NCBI GenBank assembly: GCA_945882315.1
Contig: CAMCWB010000040.1
Location: forward strand, 1 to 33,776
Direction of reading: 5' to 3'
Length of the DNA: 33,776 nucleotides
Source of the DNA: Bauldia litoralis
Lineage (GTDB): Bacteria; Pseudomonadota; Alphaproteobacteria; Rhizobiales; Kaistiaceae
A program made the translations under genes and the position numbers. The notes beneath the pieces are model-generated. The model did no database searches, was not told where the DNA came from, and saw nothing but the letters and a program-made list of their open reading frames with translations. Within the stretch, counting starts at the first letter, position 1. Each line of letters opens with the position of its first letter. Shown in pieces: positions 17,425-25,689 of the stretch.

Positions 17425-18084
17425 GGATTCCTCCCCTTTTGGCTTGTTTTGTCAGTGCCGGCCCTATCGTGGCGGCTCACCGGTGCCGTGTCGAGTTGGC
17501 TCTGCCAAGCAGAGCGCACCCGTTCGAACAACGGGCGCCGACAGACACAGATTTTGGGAAGAAGAATCTCTGGAAGGATGAGGAAGGGCCGGCGCGACAA
17601 AGCCTCTGGTCGCTGCATTCCCGTCGGCGCTGCCGCACCGGCCCAAGTGATTATCTTGTTCTTATTATTGTTGAGTCCCGGTTATCGTTTTTCTTGATTG
17701 TCCGGGAAGCATTGATACGACAGCTGGAGCGAGCCATCGCCGTGGCAGCTTCTTCGGTCCGGCCGCGATTGAGGCCGGAAAGGGCAACCGGCATACCGAC
17801 ATGCCCTTCAAATCTCATCGGAATTCACTCCTCCCCGACGCCGTTCCTCATCGAATTCCCGCGATCTCCGCCGCGTCTGGAAGCCGCTCGTCAAAGTTGA
17901 GCCGCGCCCCGTCTCCCGATGTCGAAACGATCTAAGATCCTGGCGTTTCCAATCCCGAACCGAATAAGCCCCTGGCCCGGGAATTCCCCGGCCAGCATGA
18001 TCCGCAGGCGATTTTTGTTGTTGTTGACGCTTTCGCGCCACCCGTCGGCCACGATTTATAGTGTCAGGCCCTGTGCATGTAATA
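17425..18084. other. long intergenic region with inverted repeat and faint gene remnant
   Basis: About 660 bases without a convincing gene. CCCGTT-CGAAC-AACGGG (17519-17535) is a 6-base-arm inverted repeat 95 bases upstream of the cupin start and could be its operator. On the minus strand at 17651-17818 a 55-codon frame begins MRFEGHV after a GGGAGGAG site. The opening and a later ATAMAR and INASR resemble the first 40 residues of a short-chain dehydrogenase, but the GxxxGxG motif is absent and third-position GC is low, so at most it is a decayed fragment. A GTTGTTGTTG run is near 18020. Confidence 0.4.
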
Positions 18085-18102
18085 AACAGCAATATAACTG
18101 TT
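18085..18102. promoter_or_regulatory. candidate LysR autoregulatory site
   Basis: Inverted repeat AACAG-N8-CTGTT in an AT-rich stretch, 25 bases upstream of the LysR start codon. LysR-type regulators usually bind interrupted dyads (T-N11-A class) near their own promoters; the position fits, the exact spacing is not diagnostic. Confidence 0.4.
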
Positions 18103-18127
18103 ATGCGACAACCAAAATGAGGCACGC

Positions 18128-19060
18128 ATGCTGCCGCAGATCGACCCCCGCCTGAAGCTCCGCCATTTCGCCCTCGTCGTCGCCATCGACGAATCCGGCT
18201 CGCTCCGGAAGGCGGCAAACATGCTGAACATTACCCAGGCGGCGGCATCGAGCCTGCTGCAGGAACTGGAGTTCGTCCTGGGCGCGCCACTCTTCAGCCG
18301 CTCGCGCGCCGGCACCCGCCCCACCAATGTCGGTAGCATCCTGATCGAGCGGGCGCGGCCTATCCTCAGTACCATCCGCGCCGCGACGGAAGAACTTCAG
18401 CAGGCGAAAGGCGACGCATCGGGCGATGTCTTCGTCGGCATGCTGCCCGTGGCCGCGATGACGATCATGCCGATCGCGATCCGCATCCTGCGTGAACACA
18501 AGCCGAAGGTCCGTGTCCACCTGATCGAGGGAACGACGCGACAGCTTCTGGACGCCCTCGTTCGCGGCGATCTCGAACTGATCATTGGCCGTGTGCCGCT
18601 ATCCCAGATCAGCGGCCTGATCCGCAAGGAGTACCTGCTCAACGAGCCCAATGAGCTGGTCTGCCGTGCCGGTCATCCGCTGACGCGGAAGAAGATCCAG
18701 CTCGCCGATCTCGCCGCCGCCGAATGGATCCTGCCGGAGCCCGGCTCATATCTCTGGGACGATATCCGCGCCACCTTCGCCGTCGCCTCGCTCCAACCAC
18801 CCCAGCCGGTGCTCGTCACCAGCTCGACGGCGTTGCGCCTGGCGCTCTACGAGACCAGCGACATGATCGGCGTGCTGACGCGGCAGACGGCGCGTGTCTA
18901 CGAAGCCCGCGGCATTCTGAAGATCCTCGATTTCAACATGGTCGTCGAGGAGGCACCGACACTGATCCTGTCGCGTCAGGAAGGCGTCCTTACCCCCGCT
19001 GCCACAGCATTTGCCGAGCATGTGCGCGACGCCGCGCAGGTCATGAAATCGGCTGCCTGA
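18128..19060 (+). CDS. LysR family transcriptional regulator
   Basis: A 310-residue LysR-type regulator. The winged helix-turn-helix is at about residues 10-70 (LRHFALVVAIDESGSLRKAA, then LNITQAAASSLLQELE and LFSRSRAGTRPTNVG). The effector domain (about 95-305) has the periplasmic-binding-protein-like fold of the family. Such proteins control a divergent or nearby catabolic or transport operon in response to a small metabolite. Here the nearest divergent gene is absent (only an empty region and the broken cupin). The seven-gene transporter/catabolic operon lies downstream, beyond the L,D-transpeptidase, with its promoter 8 kb away, so a regulatory link to it is possible but not shown. Confidence 0.94.
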   Translation: MLPQIDPRLKLRHFALVVAIDESGSLRKAANMLNITQAAASSLLQELEFVLGAPLFSRSRAGTRPTNVGSILIERARPILSTIRAATEELQQAKGDASGDVFVGMLPVAAMTIMPIAIRILREHKPKVRVHLIEGTTRQLLDALVRGDLELIIGRVPLSQISGLIRKEYLLNEPNELVCRAGHPLTRKKIQLADLAAAEWILPEPGSYLWDDIRATFAVASLQPPQPVLVTSSTALRLALYETSDMIGVLTRQTARVYEARGILKILDFNMVVEEAPTLILSRQEGVLTPAATAFAEHVRDAAQVMKSAA

Positions 19061-19085
19061 GGATTACGCGACGGTAGCGGCGGCG

Positions 19086-19514
19086 TTATTGCTCGACGAC
19101 GACCATCGTGTTGCGGAGGCCGGCGCGCTTCGCCATCGAGAACAGCGTCGCGGCATTGGCGCGCGATAGGCGGATGCATCCCGCCGATGCCGGGCTGCCG
19201 AGCTTCGACACGCTGTTGGTGCCGTGAACCGCGAAGTTGCCGCTGTAGAAGATCGAATAGGGCATCGGCGCCCCGCCATAACGGCTCGACCGGTGGTGGC
19301 GCTTGAACTGCTTGGCGGTCCACGAACCCGTCGGCGTGACCTTCCCGTCCCGAGCCGTCGAAACCGGCCAGAAATACCGGACCTCGCCCCGCTGGATCAC
19401 CGTCATAGTCTGGGTGGAAAGGCTGACCTTGGCGACCAGCGTCGCTGCCGCAGCCGGGGAAAGGCCGAAGCAGAACAGGCCGACGGCCACACAAAGAGAG
19501 GTAAAGCTACGCAT
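19086..19514 (-). CDS. L,D-transpeptidase (YkuD domain)
   Basis: A 142-residue secreted enzyme: signal peptide 1-23 (SPAAAA cleavage) followed directly by a YkuD domain. The catalytic signature is intact: H97-G98-T near the middle and S110-A-G-C113-I-R115, with C113 as nucleophile. These enzymes form 3-3 cross-links in peptidoglycan or attach proteins to it in the periplasm. I chose the ATG at 19512-19514 because it places the signal peptide at the N-terminus; the frame is open upstream to 19601 but that adds a charged, non-signal extension. It converges with the LysR gene. Confidence 0.93.
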   Translation of the reverse strand: MRSFTSLCVAVGLFCFGLSPAAAATLVAKVSLSTQTMTVIQRGEVRYFWPVSTARDGKVTPTGSWTAKQFKRHHRSSRYGGAPMPYSIFYSGNFAVHGTNSVSKLGSPASAGCIRLSRANAATLFSMAKRAGLRNTMVVVEQ

Positions 19515-19645
19515 CTTGCGCCCCAGTTTTTCCGCCCGGACGAGTCGTCCATCCCGGAAACTATTACAAACCGGCAGATGCTCCGCCAGACCGGCAAGCA
19601 AGCCGGAGATGAATTCTTGGTGAGCGTTGCCGTGGGGTCGCAGGC

Positions 19646-20980
19646 CTATGCGCCAGCCAGCCGCTCGAACAACGCGCCGACCGGCTGTTTTGCCCCGGTC
19701 ATCACCAGATCGGCAACCGCTGCCGCCTCTTTGTAGCCGCCGAGTTCGAAGGCCGCGTTGAACTTCTCCAGAAGGTCCGCATCAGTCATGGGTCGCGCCT
19801 GCGTACCGCGCGCATGGGCCACATGCATCGTCTCGACCCTGCCGCCTTCGAACTCGGCCTCGGCAAAGGCCTCATGCTGCGCCACGCCGTTGACCGAGGT
19901 GATCGTCGTCACCGCCATGACCGTCCGGTAGCGCGGATCGCGGACCGCCTCCGCCTCGAAGGCCGCCGGCGTCACATGACCGTCGACCCAGGCAACCGCC
20001 GCCTCGTAAAGCAACGAGAATTTCGCCTCGAGTTCGTTGGTTGGGTCGGGGTTTCCCATCAGATGCGTCGATTCCGGCGACACTTTCAGGTCGAGCCGCT
20101 TGAGCTTCAGCGGCCCGCCGACCTTGGCTCGGAGGTCACGCACCGCATCGATCATCGCATGCGCGACGAAACCGCAGGGATAAGGCTTGTAGCCGTTTTC
20201 GAGAATCGACCATGTCTCGCCGAGCCCCTCTGAGACGATCGCGTGCCGCGGCGCCTCGTCATACATTTCGAGGAACTTGCCCGCGCCGAGAATGTCCTCA
20301 TTCGACGTGAAGCCGAGCCGGGCGAGATAGGCGCTCTGCAACCCGGACGCACCGGCGCGGCCGAGATTGAGCGATTTCGCCATCGAGCCGAAGGTCGCGA
20401 TGAGCCCGGAGGCATTGGTGGCCGCTATGCCCATGGCGTGGATGAGCTGCGTCTGGCTGAGCCCCATCAACCGCCCGACGGCCGCCGCCGTTCCGATGCC
20501 GCCGACGATGCCGGTGCCCTGCCAGCCGCGCAGGTGGATCGACGGATAGACCGAATGATTCAGGCGCGACTGGATCTCGAAGCCGATCGCATAGGCCGGC
20601 AGGATCTGCTCGATCGTCCAGCCTTCGACCTGCCCCGCCGCGACCAGCGGCGGCAGCAGGACCGCGCCGAGATGGGCGCGCGTCGGCAGGATCGTGTCGT
20701 CCCAATCGAGCACATGCGCGGTGACGCCGTTCGCCAGCGCCGCATTCAACGCATCGGTGCGCTTGGCGGAGCCGATGATGTGACAGGGCCCGGTGCCGGC
20801 GACGGTCGTCACCAGCTCGATGACCTTCTGCGACGCCGGATGCTTGGTGCCGGCAACGCTGACGCCGATCGAATCGAGCATGGCGCGCCGCACGGCATGA
20901 GCGACCTCGTCGGGCAGGCGGGTGAGAGCCGGATTGCCGGCAAAGGCGGCGACGGTCGCGGTCAGTGTCGATTGCGTCAT
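19646..20980 (-). CDS. MmgE/PrpD family protein
   Basis: A 444-residue member of the MmgE/PrpD family, whose known activities include 2-methylcitrate dehydratase, cis-aconitate decarboxylase and iminodisuccinate epimerase, all acting on di- or tricarboxylates. Visible family features are the DWDD motif at residues 92-95, H103 in RAHLG (the position of the essential Asp/His pair of characterised members), and K265-P-Y-P-C269 (KPYPC). The substrate cannot be assigned. It is the last gene of the seven-gene operon, starting 10 bases after the upstream racemase-like gene stops. Cytoplasmic. Confidence 0.94.
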   Translation of the reverse strand: MTQSTLTATVAAFAGNPALTRLPDEVAHAVRRAMLDSIGVSVAGTKHPASQKVIELVTTVAGTGPCHIIGSAKRTDALNAALANGVTAHVLDWDDTILPTRAHLGAVLLPPLVAAGQVEGWTIEQILPAYAIGFEIQSRLNHSVYPSIHLRGWQGTGIVGGIGTAAAVGRLMGLSQTQLIHAMGIAATNASGLIATFGSMAKSLNLGRAGASGLQSAYLARLGFTSNEDILGAGKFLEMYDEAPRHAIVSEGLGETWSILENGYKPYPCGFVAHAMIDAVRDLRAKVGGPLKLKRLDLKVSPESTHLMGNPDPTNELEAKFSLLYEAAVAWVDGHVTPAAFEAEAVRDPRYRTVMAVTTITSVNGVAQHEAFAEAEFEGGRVETMHVAHARGTQARPMTDADLLEKFNAAFELGGYKEAAAVADLVMTGAKQPVGALFERLAGA

Positions 20981-20990
20981 GTCTGGCTCA

Positions 20991-21734
20991 TCAATGTCCG
21001 AGGCTGTCGAGCAGCCGGCCCCAGCCGCTCACCGATGTCTTGTGATTGGCATCACGGAGCGCCGCCCACAAGCTCGCCGTATGGTTCGTCAGGACCGGCC
21101 GGCCGAACTGCTTCTCGAGGTCGCGCACCGCACCGATCGTGATCCAGCGGCCGCCGGGCATGATCACGCCCTCGACCTCCGGCTTCTGGAAGAGCTGCGC
21201 CGACAGGTCCATCGCGAGCGCAATGCCGGTTGCGTCGTCGAGCGACGCATTCTCCTGCATGGTCCGGCCGGAATTGGCGATGCCCACCACCTCGATGCCG
21301 GCCTCGGCGAGATAGCTCACCAGCCGATCGTTCATCGGCCCTTTCCAGCGCGTTGCCGCCCCGACGCGCTTGAGGCCGAGCTTCTTCACGCCGGCGACGA
21401 TCGCTTCGAGATCGGTATCGGCGGGGACCTTCCAGCGCTCCTGGAGATCGGCGAGGAGTTGCAGCGTCCGCGGCCGCCCGAGCGCCATCGCCAGCGGCAC
21501 GCCGGACAGAACGATCCGGTGCGCCCCGCGTTTGATCAGTGCGTCGGCGCGCCGGTCGAGAACCGGCAACTGCTCCTCGACGGCTTCCCTCGTGTAGTCC
21601 GATATCTCCAGTCCGGCGGTCATCAGCATGACGCCGGTGGGCGCCATCCGGTAGAACTCGTAAGGCAGCGTGTCGTTGAGCGGATGCGGCGTGACGACGC
21701 CGACCCGCAGCCAGGGTTTGAGATCGTCGCTCAT
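20991..21734 (-). CDS. Asp/Glu racemase superfamily protein (maleate isomerase/AMDase-like) with no cysteine
   Basis: A 247-residue protein with the duplicated fold of the Asp/Glu racemase superfamily, closest in layout to the maleate cis-trans isomerase / arylmalonate decarboxylase branch (RVGVVTPHPLNDTLPYEFYR at the start, EAGIEVVGIANSG in the middle, GRPVLTNHTASLWAALR near the end). Enzymes of this superfamily use one or two catalytic cysteines. Here the first position reads SGVPLA (77-82) and the second MPGGRW (192-197), and the whole protein contains no cysteine. It may use another chemistry or have a non-catalytic role. The ATG overlaps the stop of the upstream racemase-like gene by one base (TGATG), so I reject a longer frame starting at 22115. 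Confidence 0.88.
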   Translation of the reverse strand: MSDDLKPWLRVGVVTPHPLNDTLPYEFYRMAPTGVMLMTAGLEISDYTREAVEEQLPVLDRRADALIKRGAHRIVLSGVPLAMALGRPRTLQLLADLQERWKVPADTDLEAIVAGVKKLGLKRVGAATRWKGPMNDRLVSYLAEAGIEVVGIANSGRTMQENASLDDATGIALAMDLSAQLFQKPEVEGVIMPGGRWITIGAVRDLEKQFGRPVLTNHTASLWAALRDANHKTSVSGWGRLLDSLGH

Positions 21735-22438
21735 CAGAGCTGGACCTTCGGATAGGCGGCGCGGCTGTTCTTGAAGCCCGATGCGGCGAGCGCTTCCGCG
21801 ATCCGCATCGTCACCGGCAACGGATCGAACACCGGCACGCCAATCTCTTCGGCAAGGTCGGAGGCTTTCAGCGTCAGCGGCACGATGGAATAGCCGAGCG
21901 GCAGGATGAGTTCCGCGTCGTTCTCCTTCACCGCCGCCTTGGCCGCGGCCACGAACTTCTCGCGGACCTCGTCCTTGTGGTCCGGCATCTCCATAGGCGG
22001 CATGTCGACGTAGCGGTAACTGACCGCCCAGGGCTCCAGATGCCATGCGCGGATCGACTTGCGGAACATCGTGACGAGGTTGCGGCTGTAGGCGATGACG
22101 GCGAAGCGTTGGCAAAGGGTCGAGGCCATCACCGTTGCGATACGACCCGGCCCGATCAAGGGGATATCGACCAGATGACGTCCTTCCTCGACGCCGAGGT
22201 CGAGTGTGCCCCAGGCAACCACCGCGTCATAGCCGGCCTTCTCGGCGGCGATCGCCGCCTGGCCGGCTGCCGGCACGACAAGGGCACGGTGGAGATCGGT
22301 GACCGCCTTGCCGCCGCCCGAGCCCTTGATCTCCGTAAAGCCGAGTTCGACGCCCTGCGAGGTCGAGGCGCGTATGATGTCTTTCCGGCGCTGCAGCGCT
22401 TCGGGCGTGTACTCATTGACCAGCACCATGATCTTCAA
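21734..22438 (-). CDS. Asp/Glu/hydantoin racemase family protein lacking active-site cysteines
   Basis: A 234-residue protein of the Asp/Glu/hydantoin racemase family (PF01177). The start is read as TTG at 22436-22438: it gives MKIMVLVNEY, as in family members, and has GGGAGG (22447-22452) with an 8-base spacer; the next ATG is 17 bases from that site. The two positions where racemases carry cysteine read AWGTLD (75-80) and LGYSIVP (181-187). The only cysteine, C109 in TLCQRF, is elsewhere. It is translationally coupled to a second, different cysteine-free family member downstream and follows the transporter permease by 48 bases. Confidence 0.87.
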   Translation of the reverse strand: MKIMVLVNEYTPEALQRRKDIIRASTSQGVELGFTEIKGSGGGKAVTDLHRALVVPAAGQAAIAAEKAGYDAVVAWGTLDLGVEEGRHLVDIPLIGPGRIATVMASTLCQRFAVIAYSRNLVTMFRKSIRAWHLEPWAVSYRYVDMPPMEMPDHKDEVREKFVAAAKAAVKENDAELILPLGYSIVPLTLKASDLAEEIGVPVFDPLPVTMRIAEALAASGFKNSRAAYPKVQL

Positions 22439-22486
22439 GGCGAATTCCTCCCCTGGACGACCGTTGTCCGGTCGCGATCTCAAAAA

Positions 22487-24004
22487 CTATTCTTCGAGAA
22501 TCCGTGCCGGCGACGCCAGCAACCGTCTCTCGCGCCTGAGGCGCAGGATACCCAGCCCGAGGATAACGAGCGACGCAAAAATGATTGTCGCGGCAATCGG
22601 CCGGCTGAGAAACAGGACGATGTCGTTGTCGAACAGGTTGAGCCCCTGCCGCAGCGTCCGCTCGAATTCCGACGCCAGGATCGCGGCCAGCGCCGCGGCC
22701 GCGACCGAATAGCCGTAGCGCGTCATGAAATAACCGATGACGCCGCAGACGAGGCACACCCAGACATCGAAGATCTGACGCTCGAGCGCAAAGATGCCGA
22801 GCATGACGATCGCCAGGCAGAGGATGATGACGACCGACCGGTTCACCGTCGCGACCCGCATCATCGAACGGCTCAGCCACCAGCCGGTGAAGAGGAGGAT
22901 GATGGTGCCGCCGAGCAGGCCGGCCACTGCCGCGTCGAGAAGCTCCGGGCTGTTCCGCGTCAGCGACGGGCCCGGAACCATGCCCTGCATCGTCAGCGCG
23001 CTGAGAAGCAGCACCGCCGTCCCGCTCACCGGCAGGCCAAGGCCGAGCGTCGGGATCAGTTCGCCGGAATTGGCGGCATTCTGCGCGGCCTCGTTGGCGG
23101 CGATGCCTTCGATCGAGCCCTTGCCGAATTCTTCCGGCTTCCGCGAGATGACCTTCGCCTGCTGGTAGGAGATCAGCGCCGCCGGCGTCGTGCCGGCGCC
23201 CGGCACCGCTCCGATGAACGTGCCGGTCACTGTGCCGATGAACATCGGCGGGATGCAGCGCTTGACCTGTGCCCAAGACGGAAATTTCGCAACAAGGTTG
23301 CCCGAGACTTCTGACCACTGGAAGGACTGCCGCGCCTGCCGGAAGAGCTCGCTTACCGCGAGAAGCCCGATCACCACCGGCTCGACATCGAGACCGTTGC
23401 GGAGCACGCGCGTACCAAAATCGAAGCGCGGCGACAGCGTCACCGGATCGAGCCCGACGACGCCGATCAGCAGGCCAAAAGTGGCGGCGACGAAGCCCTT
23501 CGGGATGCTCTTTCCTGTAAGGCTGATGATCGACACCATGCCGAGCACATAGAGGCTGAAAAGCTCGGGCGCGAGGAAGACATAGGTCAGCCCGGCGAGC
23601 GGCACGACCAGCGCGACGAAGAAGAGGATGCTCACCGCCTGCCCGCCCAGCGCCGCCAGATAGGCAATGCCGAGCGCCAGCCCGGTCTCGCCGCGTTTGT
23701 GAAGCGCAAATCCGTCCGCGACGGTGAGGATCGTCGCCGGCGAGCCCGGCAGGCCGATCAGGATCGCCGGAATGCTGTTGCCGAACTGGTTGCCGACCGC
23801 GATCGAGAGAAGGAAGGCGACGGCGGGCACCGGCCCCATGAAATAGGTGAAGGGCAGCACGAGCCCGTAGGCGACCGTCGCGCCGATTCCCGGCAACGCC
23901 CCGACGATGACGCCCAGCATCGTGCCGATGAGCAGTAGCACCCAGACATAAGGATCGGCGAGGACGACAACGCCGCCCGACAGGGACGAAAGAAACTGCT
24001 CCAC
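22487..24004 (-). CDS. tripartite tricarboxylate transporter, large permease subunit (TctA family)
   Basis: A 505-residue TctA permease with about twelve membrane segments. Family signatures are present: LLIGTMLGVIVGALPGIGAT near residues 24-45 and its inverted repeat counterpart TGTFIGAVPGAGTTPAALIS near 260, plus ELIPTLGLGLPVSGTAVLLL near 320. With TctB and a periplasmic TctC it forms a secondary importer for carboxylates driven by ion gradients. It lies three bases after the TctB stop, so coupling is likely. The substrate is unknown, but MmgE/PrpD and isomerase-like partners suggest a di- or tricarboxylate. Confidence 0.96.
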   Translation of the reverse strand: MEQFLSSLSGGVVVLADPYVWVLLLIGTMLGVIVGALPGIGATVAYGLVLPFTYFMGPVPAVAFLLSIAVGNQFGNSIPAILIGLPGSPATILTVADGFALHKRGETGLALGIAYLAALGGQAVSILFFVALVVPLAGLTYVFLAPELFSLYVLGMVSIISLTGKSIPKGFVAATFGLLIGVVGLDPVTLSPRFDFGTRVLRNGLDVEPVVIGLLAVSELFRQARQSFQWSEVSGNLVAKFPSWAQVKRCIPPMFIGTVTGTFIGAVPGAGTTPAALISYQQAKVISRKPEEFGKGSIEGIAANEAAQNAANSGELIPTLGLGLPVSGTAVLLLSALTMQGMVPGPSLTRNSPELLDAAVAGLLGGTIILLFTGWWLSRSMMRVATVNRSVVIILCLAIVMLGIFALERQIFDVWVCLVCGVIGYFMTRYGYSVAAAALAAILASEFERTLRQGLNLFDNDIVLFLSRPIAATIIFASLVILGLGILRLRRERRLLASPARILEE

Positions 24005-24007
24005 GGC

Positions 24008-24526
24008 CTACCTCGACAGCCCCAGCGAATGAAACAAATCCCTGAGCGGCCCCAGCGGCAGGTCGACGCGGAGATAGTGGGCGAAGATGATGTAGGTCGC
24101 TGCCGTGTAGACGAGCGCGATCACGATGATCGCCAGCCATGACTGCATCCGCATCGCCTTCAGCGCCGCGATCACGAAGAGTGGCGTCGCGATCGGGTAG
24201 CCCAGCCGCGGCATCGCCAGCACATAGAGGATCGACGCGACGATGACCGCGAAGGACTGCAAGGCCGAGGCCGGCACGTCGGGCTCGTCCGGCTCGCCTT
24301 CCGACTCAACGAAATTCCCGGTCTCGCTTTTCCAGCTACGAAGCCGGCCGAGCACGGTCCAGCTCCCGCCAATCAGGAAGAATATCCCGATCATGTAGGG
24401 GAAGGCCCTCGGCCCGATCGCATCGACGACCGGCCCCGTCGGGCGGATACCATGCGCGACGAAGAGCACGCCGAGCCCGGCCAGAAACACCGCGATGCCG
24501 ATCGCGAGATCAATCCTGCGATCCAT
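24008..24526 (-). CDS. tripartite tricarboxylate transporter, small subunit (TctB family)
   Basis: A 172-residue membrane protein with four predicted transmembrane segments and an acidic cytoplasmic or periplasmic loop (about residues 68-85, rich in Glu, Asp and Pro), the expected layout of TctB. It starts with RRIDLAIGIAVFLAGLGVLF and has GPRAFPYMIGIFFLIGG, typical of the family. A GTG one codon upstream (24527-24529) is an alternative start. It sits between the binding protein and TctA in the usual order. Confidence 0.92.
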   Translation of the reverse strand: MDRRIDLAIGIAVFLAGLGVLFVAHGIRPTGPVVDAIGPRAFPYMIGIFFLIGGSWTVLGRLRSWKSETGNFVESEGEPDEPDVPASALQSFAVIVASILYVLAMPRLGYPIATPLFVIAALKAMRMQSWLAIIVIALVYTAATYIIFAHYLRVDLPLGPLRDLFHSLGLSR

Positions 24527-24559
24527 CACGGTGCCCTGCCCTTGCCCGACTGCGCCTGA

Positions 24560-25642
24560 CTACTTCTGCTGGTCCCAGTGGATGCCGAGCTTGCGGATCA
24601 CCGGCTCGGCGATCTCCTTCGCCTTGTCGGCCATGGCGCGGGTCTGGTCGTGGTCGAGCATGACGAGCGCATTGCCCGGCAAACGCGTGCGCGCATCCTT
24701 GAAGGCCTGCGTGTCGGAGCCGGCCTTGAAGAGCTCGAACAGCCACTGGCGATGCGTATCCGGGACCGCCTTGTTCACCGCGAAGCCGCGATTCTGCGCC
24801 CAGGGCTCGCCCGGCATGCCCATATCCGCCGCCGAGGGGACCTCCGCCCAAGGTGCCGCGGCGCGCTGGTCGCCGGTCACCATCAGGATTTCGATCTTGC
24901 CGGCTTCCCAATGGGTCATCGCCGTCTCGACCTGCGTGATGCCGATATCGGCGACGCCGGCGCCGATCGCCGACTGGATCTCGTTGTGGCTGCCACCGAC
25001 CTTCTTGTCGAACTCCAGCCCCTTGAGCTCCGAATAACGCTCCATCGCCGTGTAGCCGCCGCTACCCGGCGAGCGCGACAGATACTTCACCGTGCCAGGA
25101 TTGGCCTTCACATATTCGACCATTTTCTCGAAGCTATTGCCCCAGGGTGCGTCCTTCCGCGAGGTCACGACATAGGGCGTCACCTCCGTCACGTTGACGA
25201 AGTTGAGGTCGTCCATCGTGACGCTGAGGTCGCGCTCGATCGGAACCGTCAAGAGATCAAGGATCGAGCCCGGCAGCACATAGACGATCGGGAAATAACC
25301 CTGGTCGCCATCGGACTGGTCGGCCGACCAGCCAAGCGCTTCCCAGGTCGGATAGGTGCCGACTTCGCCGCGGTCGATGATGTCGATCGCAACCGGCGAG
25401 ATATCGCGGAGCGCGCTCTGCATGTCGCGGGCGTAGACGCCGTCCGAGCTGCCAGGCTCGTCGAGCACGACCAGCGAGATCGACTGGTTGGGGAACCCGT
25501 CCGGCAGCGGCTGCAGCTTGCCGTCGACATATTGCGGGGTCCAGGCTTCCTGCGCCGCGGCGACGCCGGCAGTCGCAAGCGATAGCGCCGCAATGGCGGC
25601 GAAGGAACCGGCGATGAAGCCGGCATTGATCCGAGTGGTCAT
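24560..25642 (-). CDS. tripartite tricarboxylate transporter substrate-binding protein (TctC/Bug-like)
   Basis: A 360-residue periplasmic receptor with signal peptide 1-32 (cleavage near VAAAQ). It follows the Bug/TctC plan: FPNQSISLVVLDEPGSSDG near residue 55, AIGAGVADIGITQVETAM in the middle and PWAEVPSAADMGMP near 275. It is about 40 residues longer than common Bug proteins and divergent in the ligand-contact loops, which hints at an unusual substrate. I chose the ATG at 25640-25642, which has GGGAGG (25649-25654) 6 bases upstream; an ATG two codons earlier overlaps that site. Confidence 0.92.
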   Translation of the reverse strand: MTTRINAGFIAGSFAAIAALSLATAGVAAAQEAWTPQYVDGKLQPLPDGFPNQSISLVVLDEPGSSDGVYARDMQSALRDISPVAIDIIDRGEVGTYPTWEALGWSADQSDGDQGYFPIVYVLPGSILDLLTVPIERDLSVTMDDLNFVNVTEVTPYVVTSRKDAPWGNSFEKMVEYVKANPGTVKYLSRSPGSGGYTAMERYSELKGLEFDKKVGGSHNEIQSAIGAGVADIGITQVETAMTHWEAGKIEILMVTGDQRAAAPWAEVPSAADMGMPGEPWAQNRGFAVNKAVPDTHRQWLFELFKAGSDTQAFKDARTRLPGNALVMLDHDQTRAMADKAKEIAEPVIRKLGIHWDQQK

Positions 25643-25689
25643 GAGCATCCTCCCAAATGCGCGCCGGTCGTTGCCAGCGCTTTCTTTAT

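Noticed and set aside
17439-17900. A 153-codon plus-strand frame in the gap before lysR
   Set aside because: No ribosome binding site, erratic composition, low gene-like third-position bias.
21977-23314. A 445-codon plus-strand frame antisense to racemase and TctA genes
   Set aside because: Arg/His/Asp-rich shadow spanning two well-supported genes.
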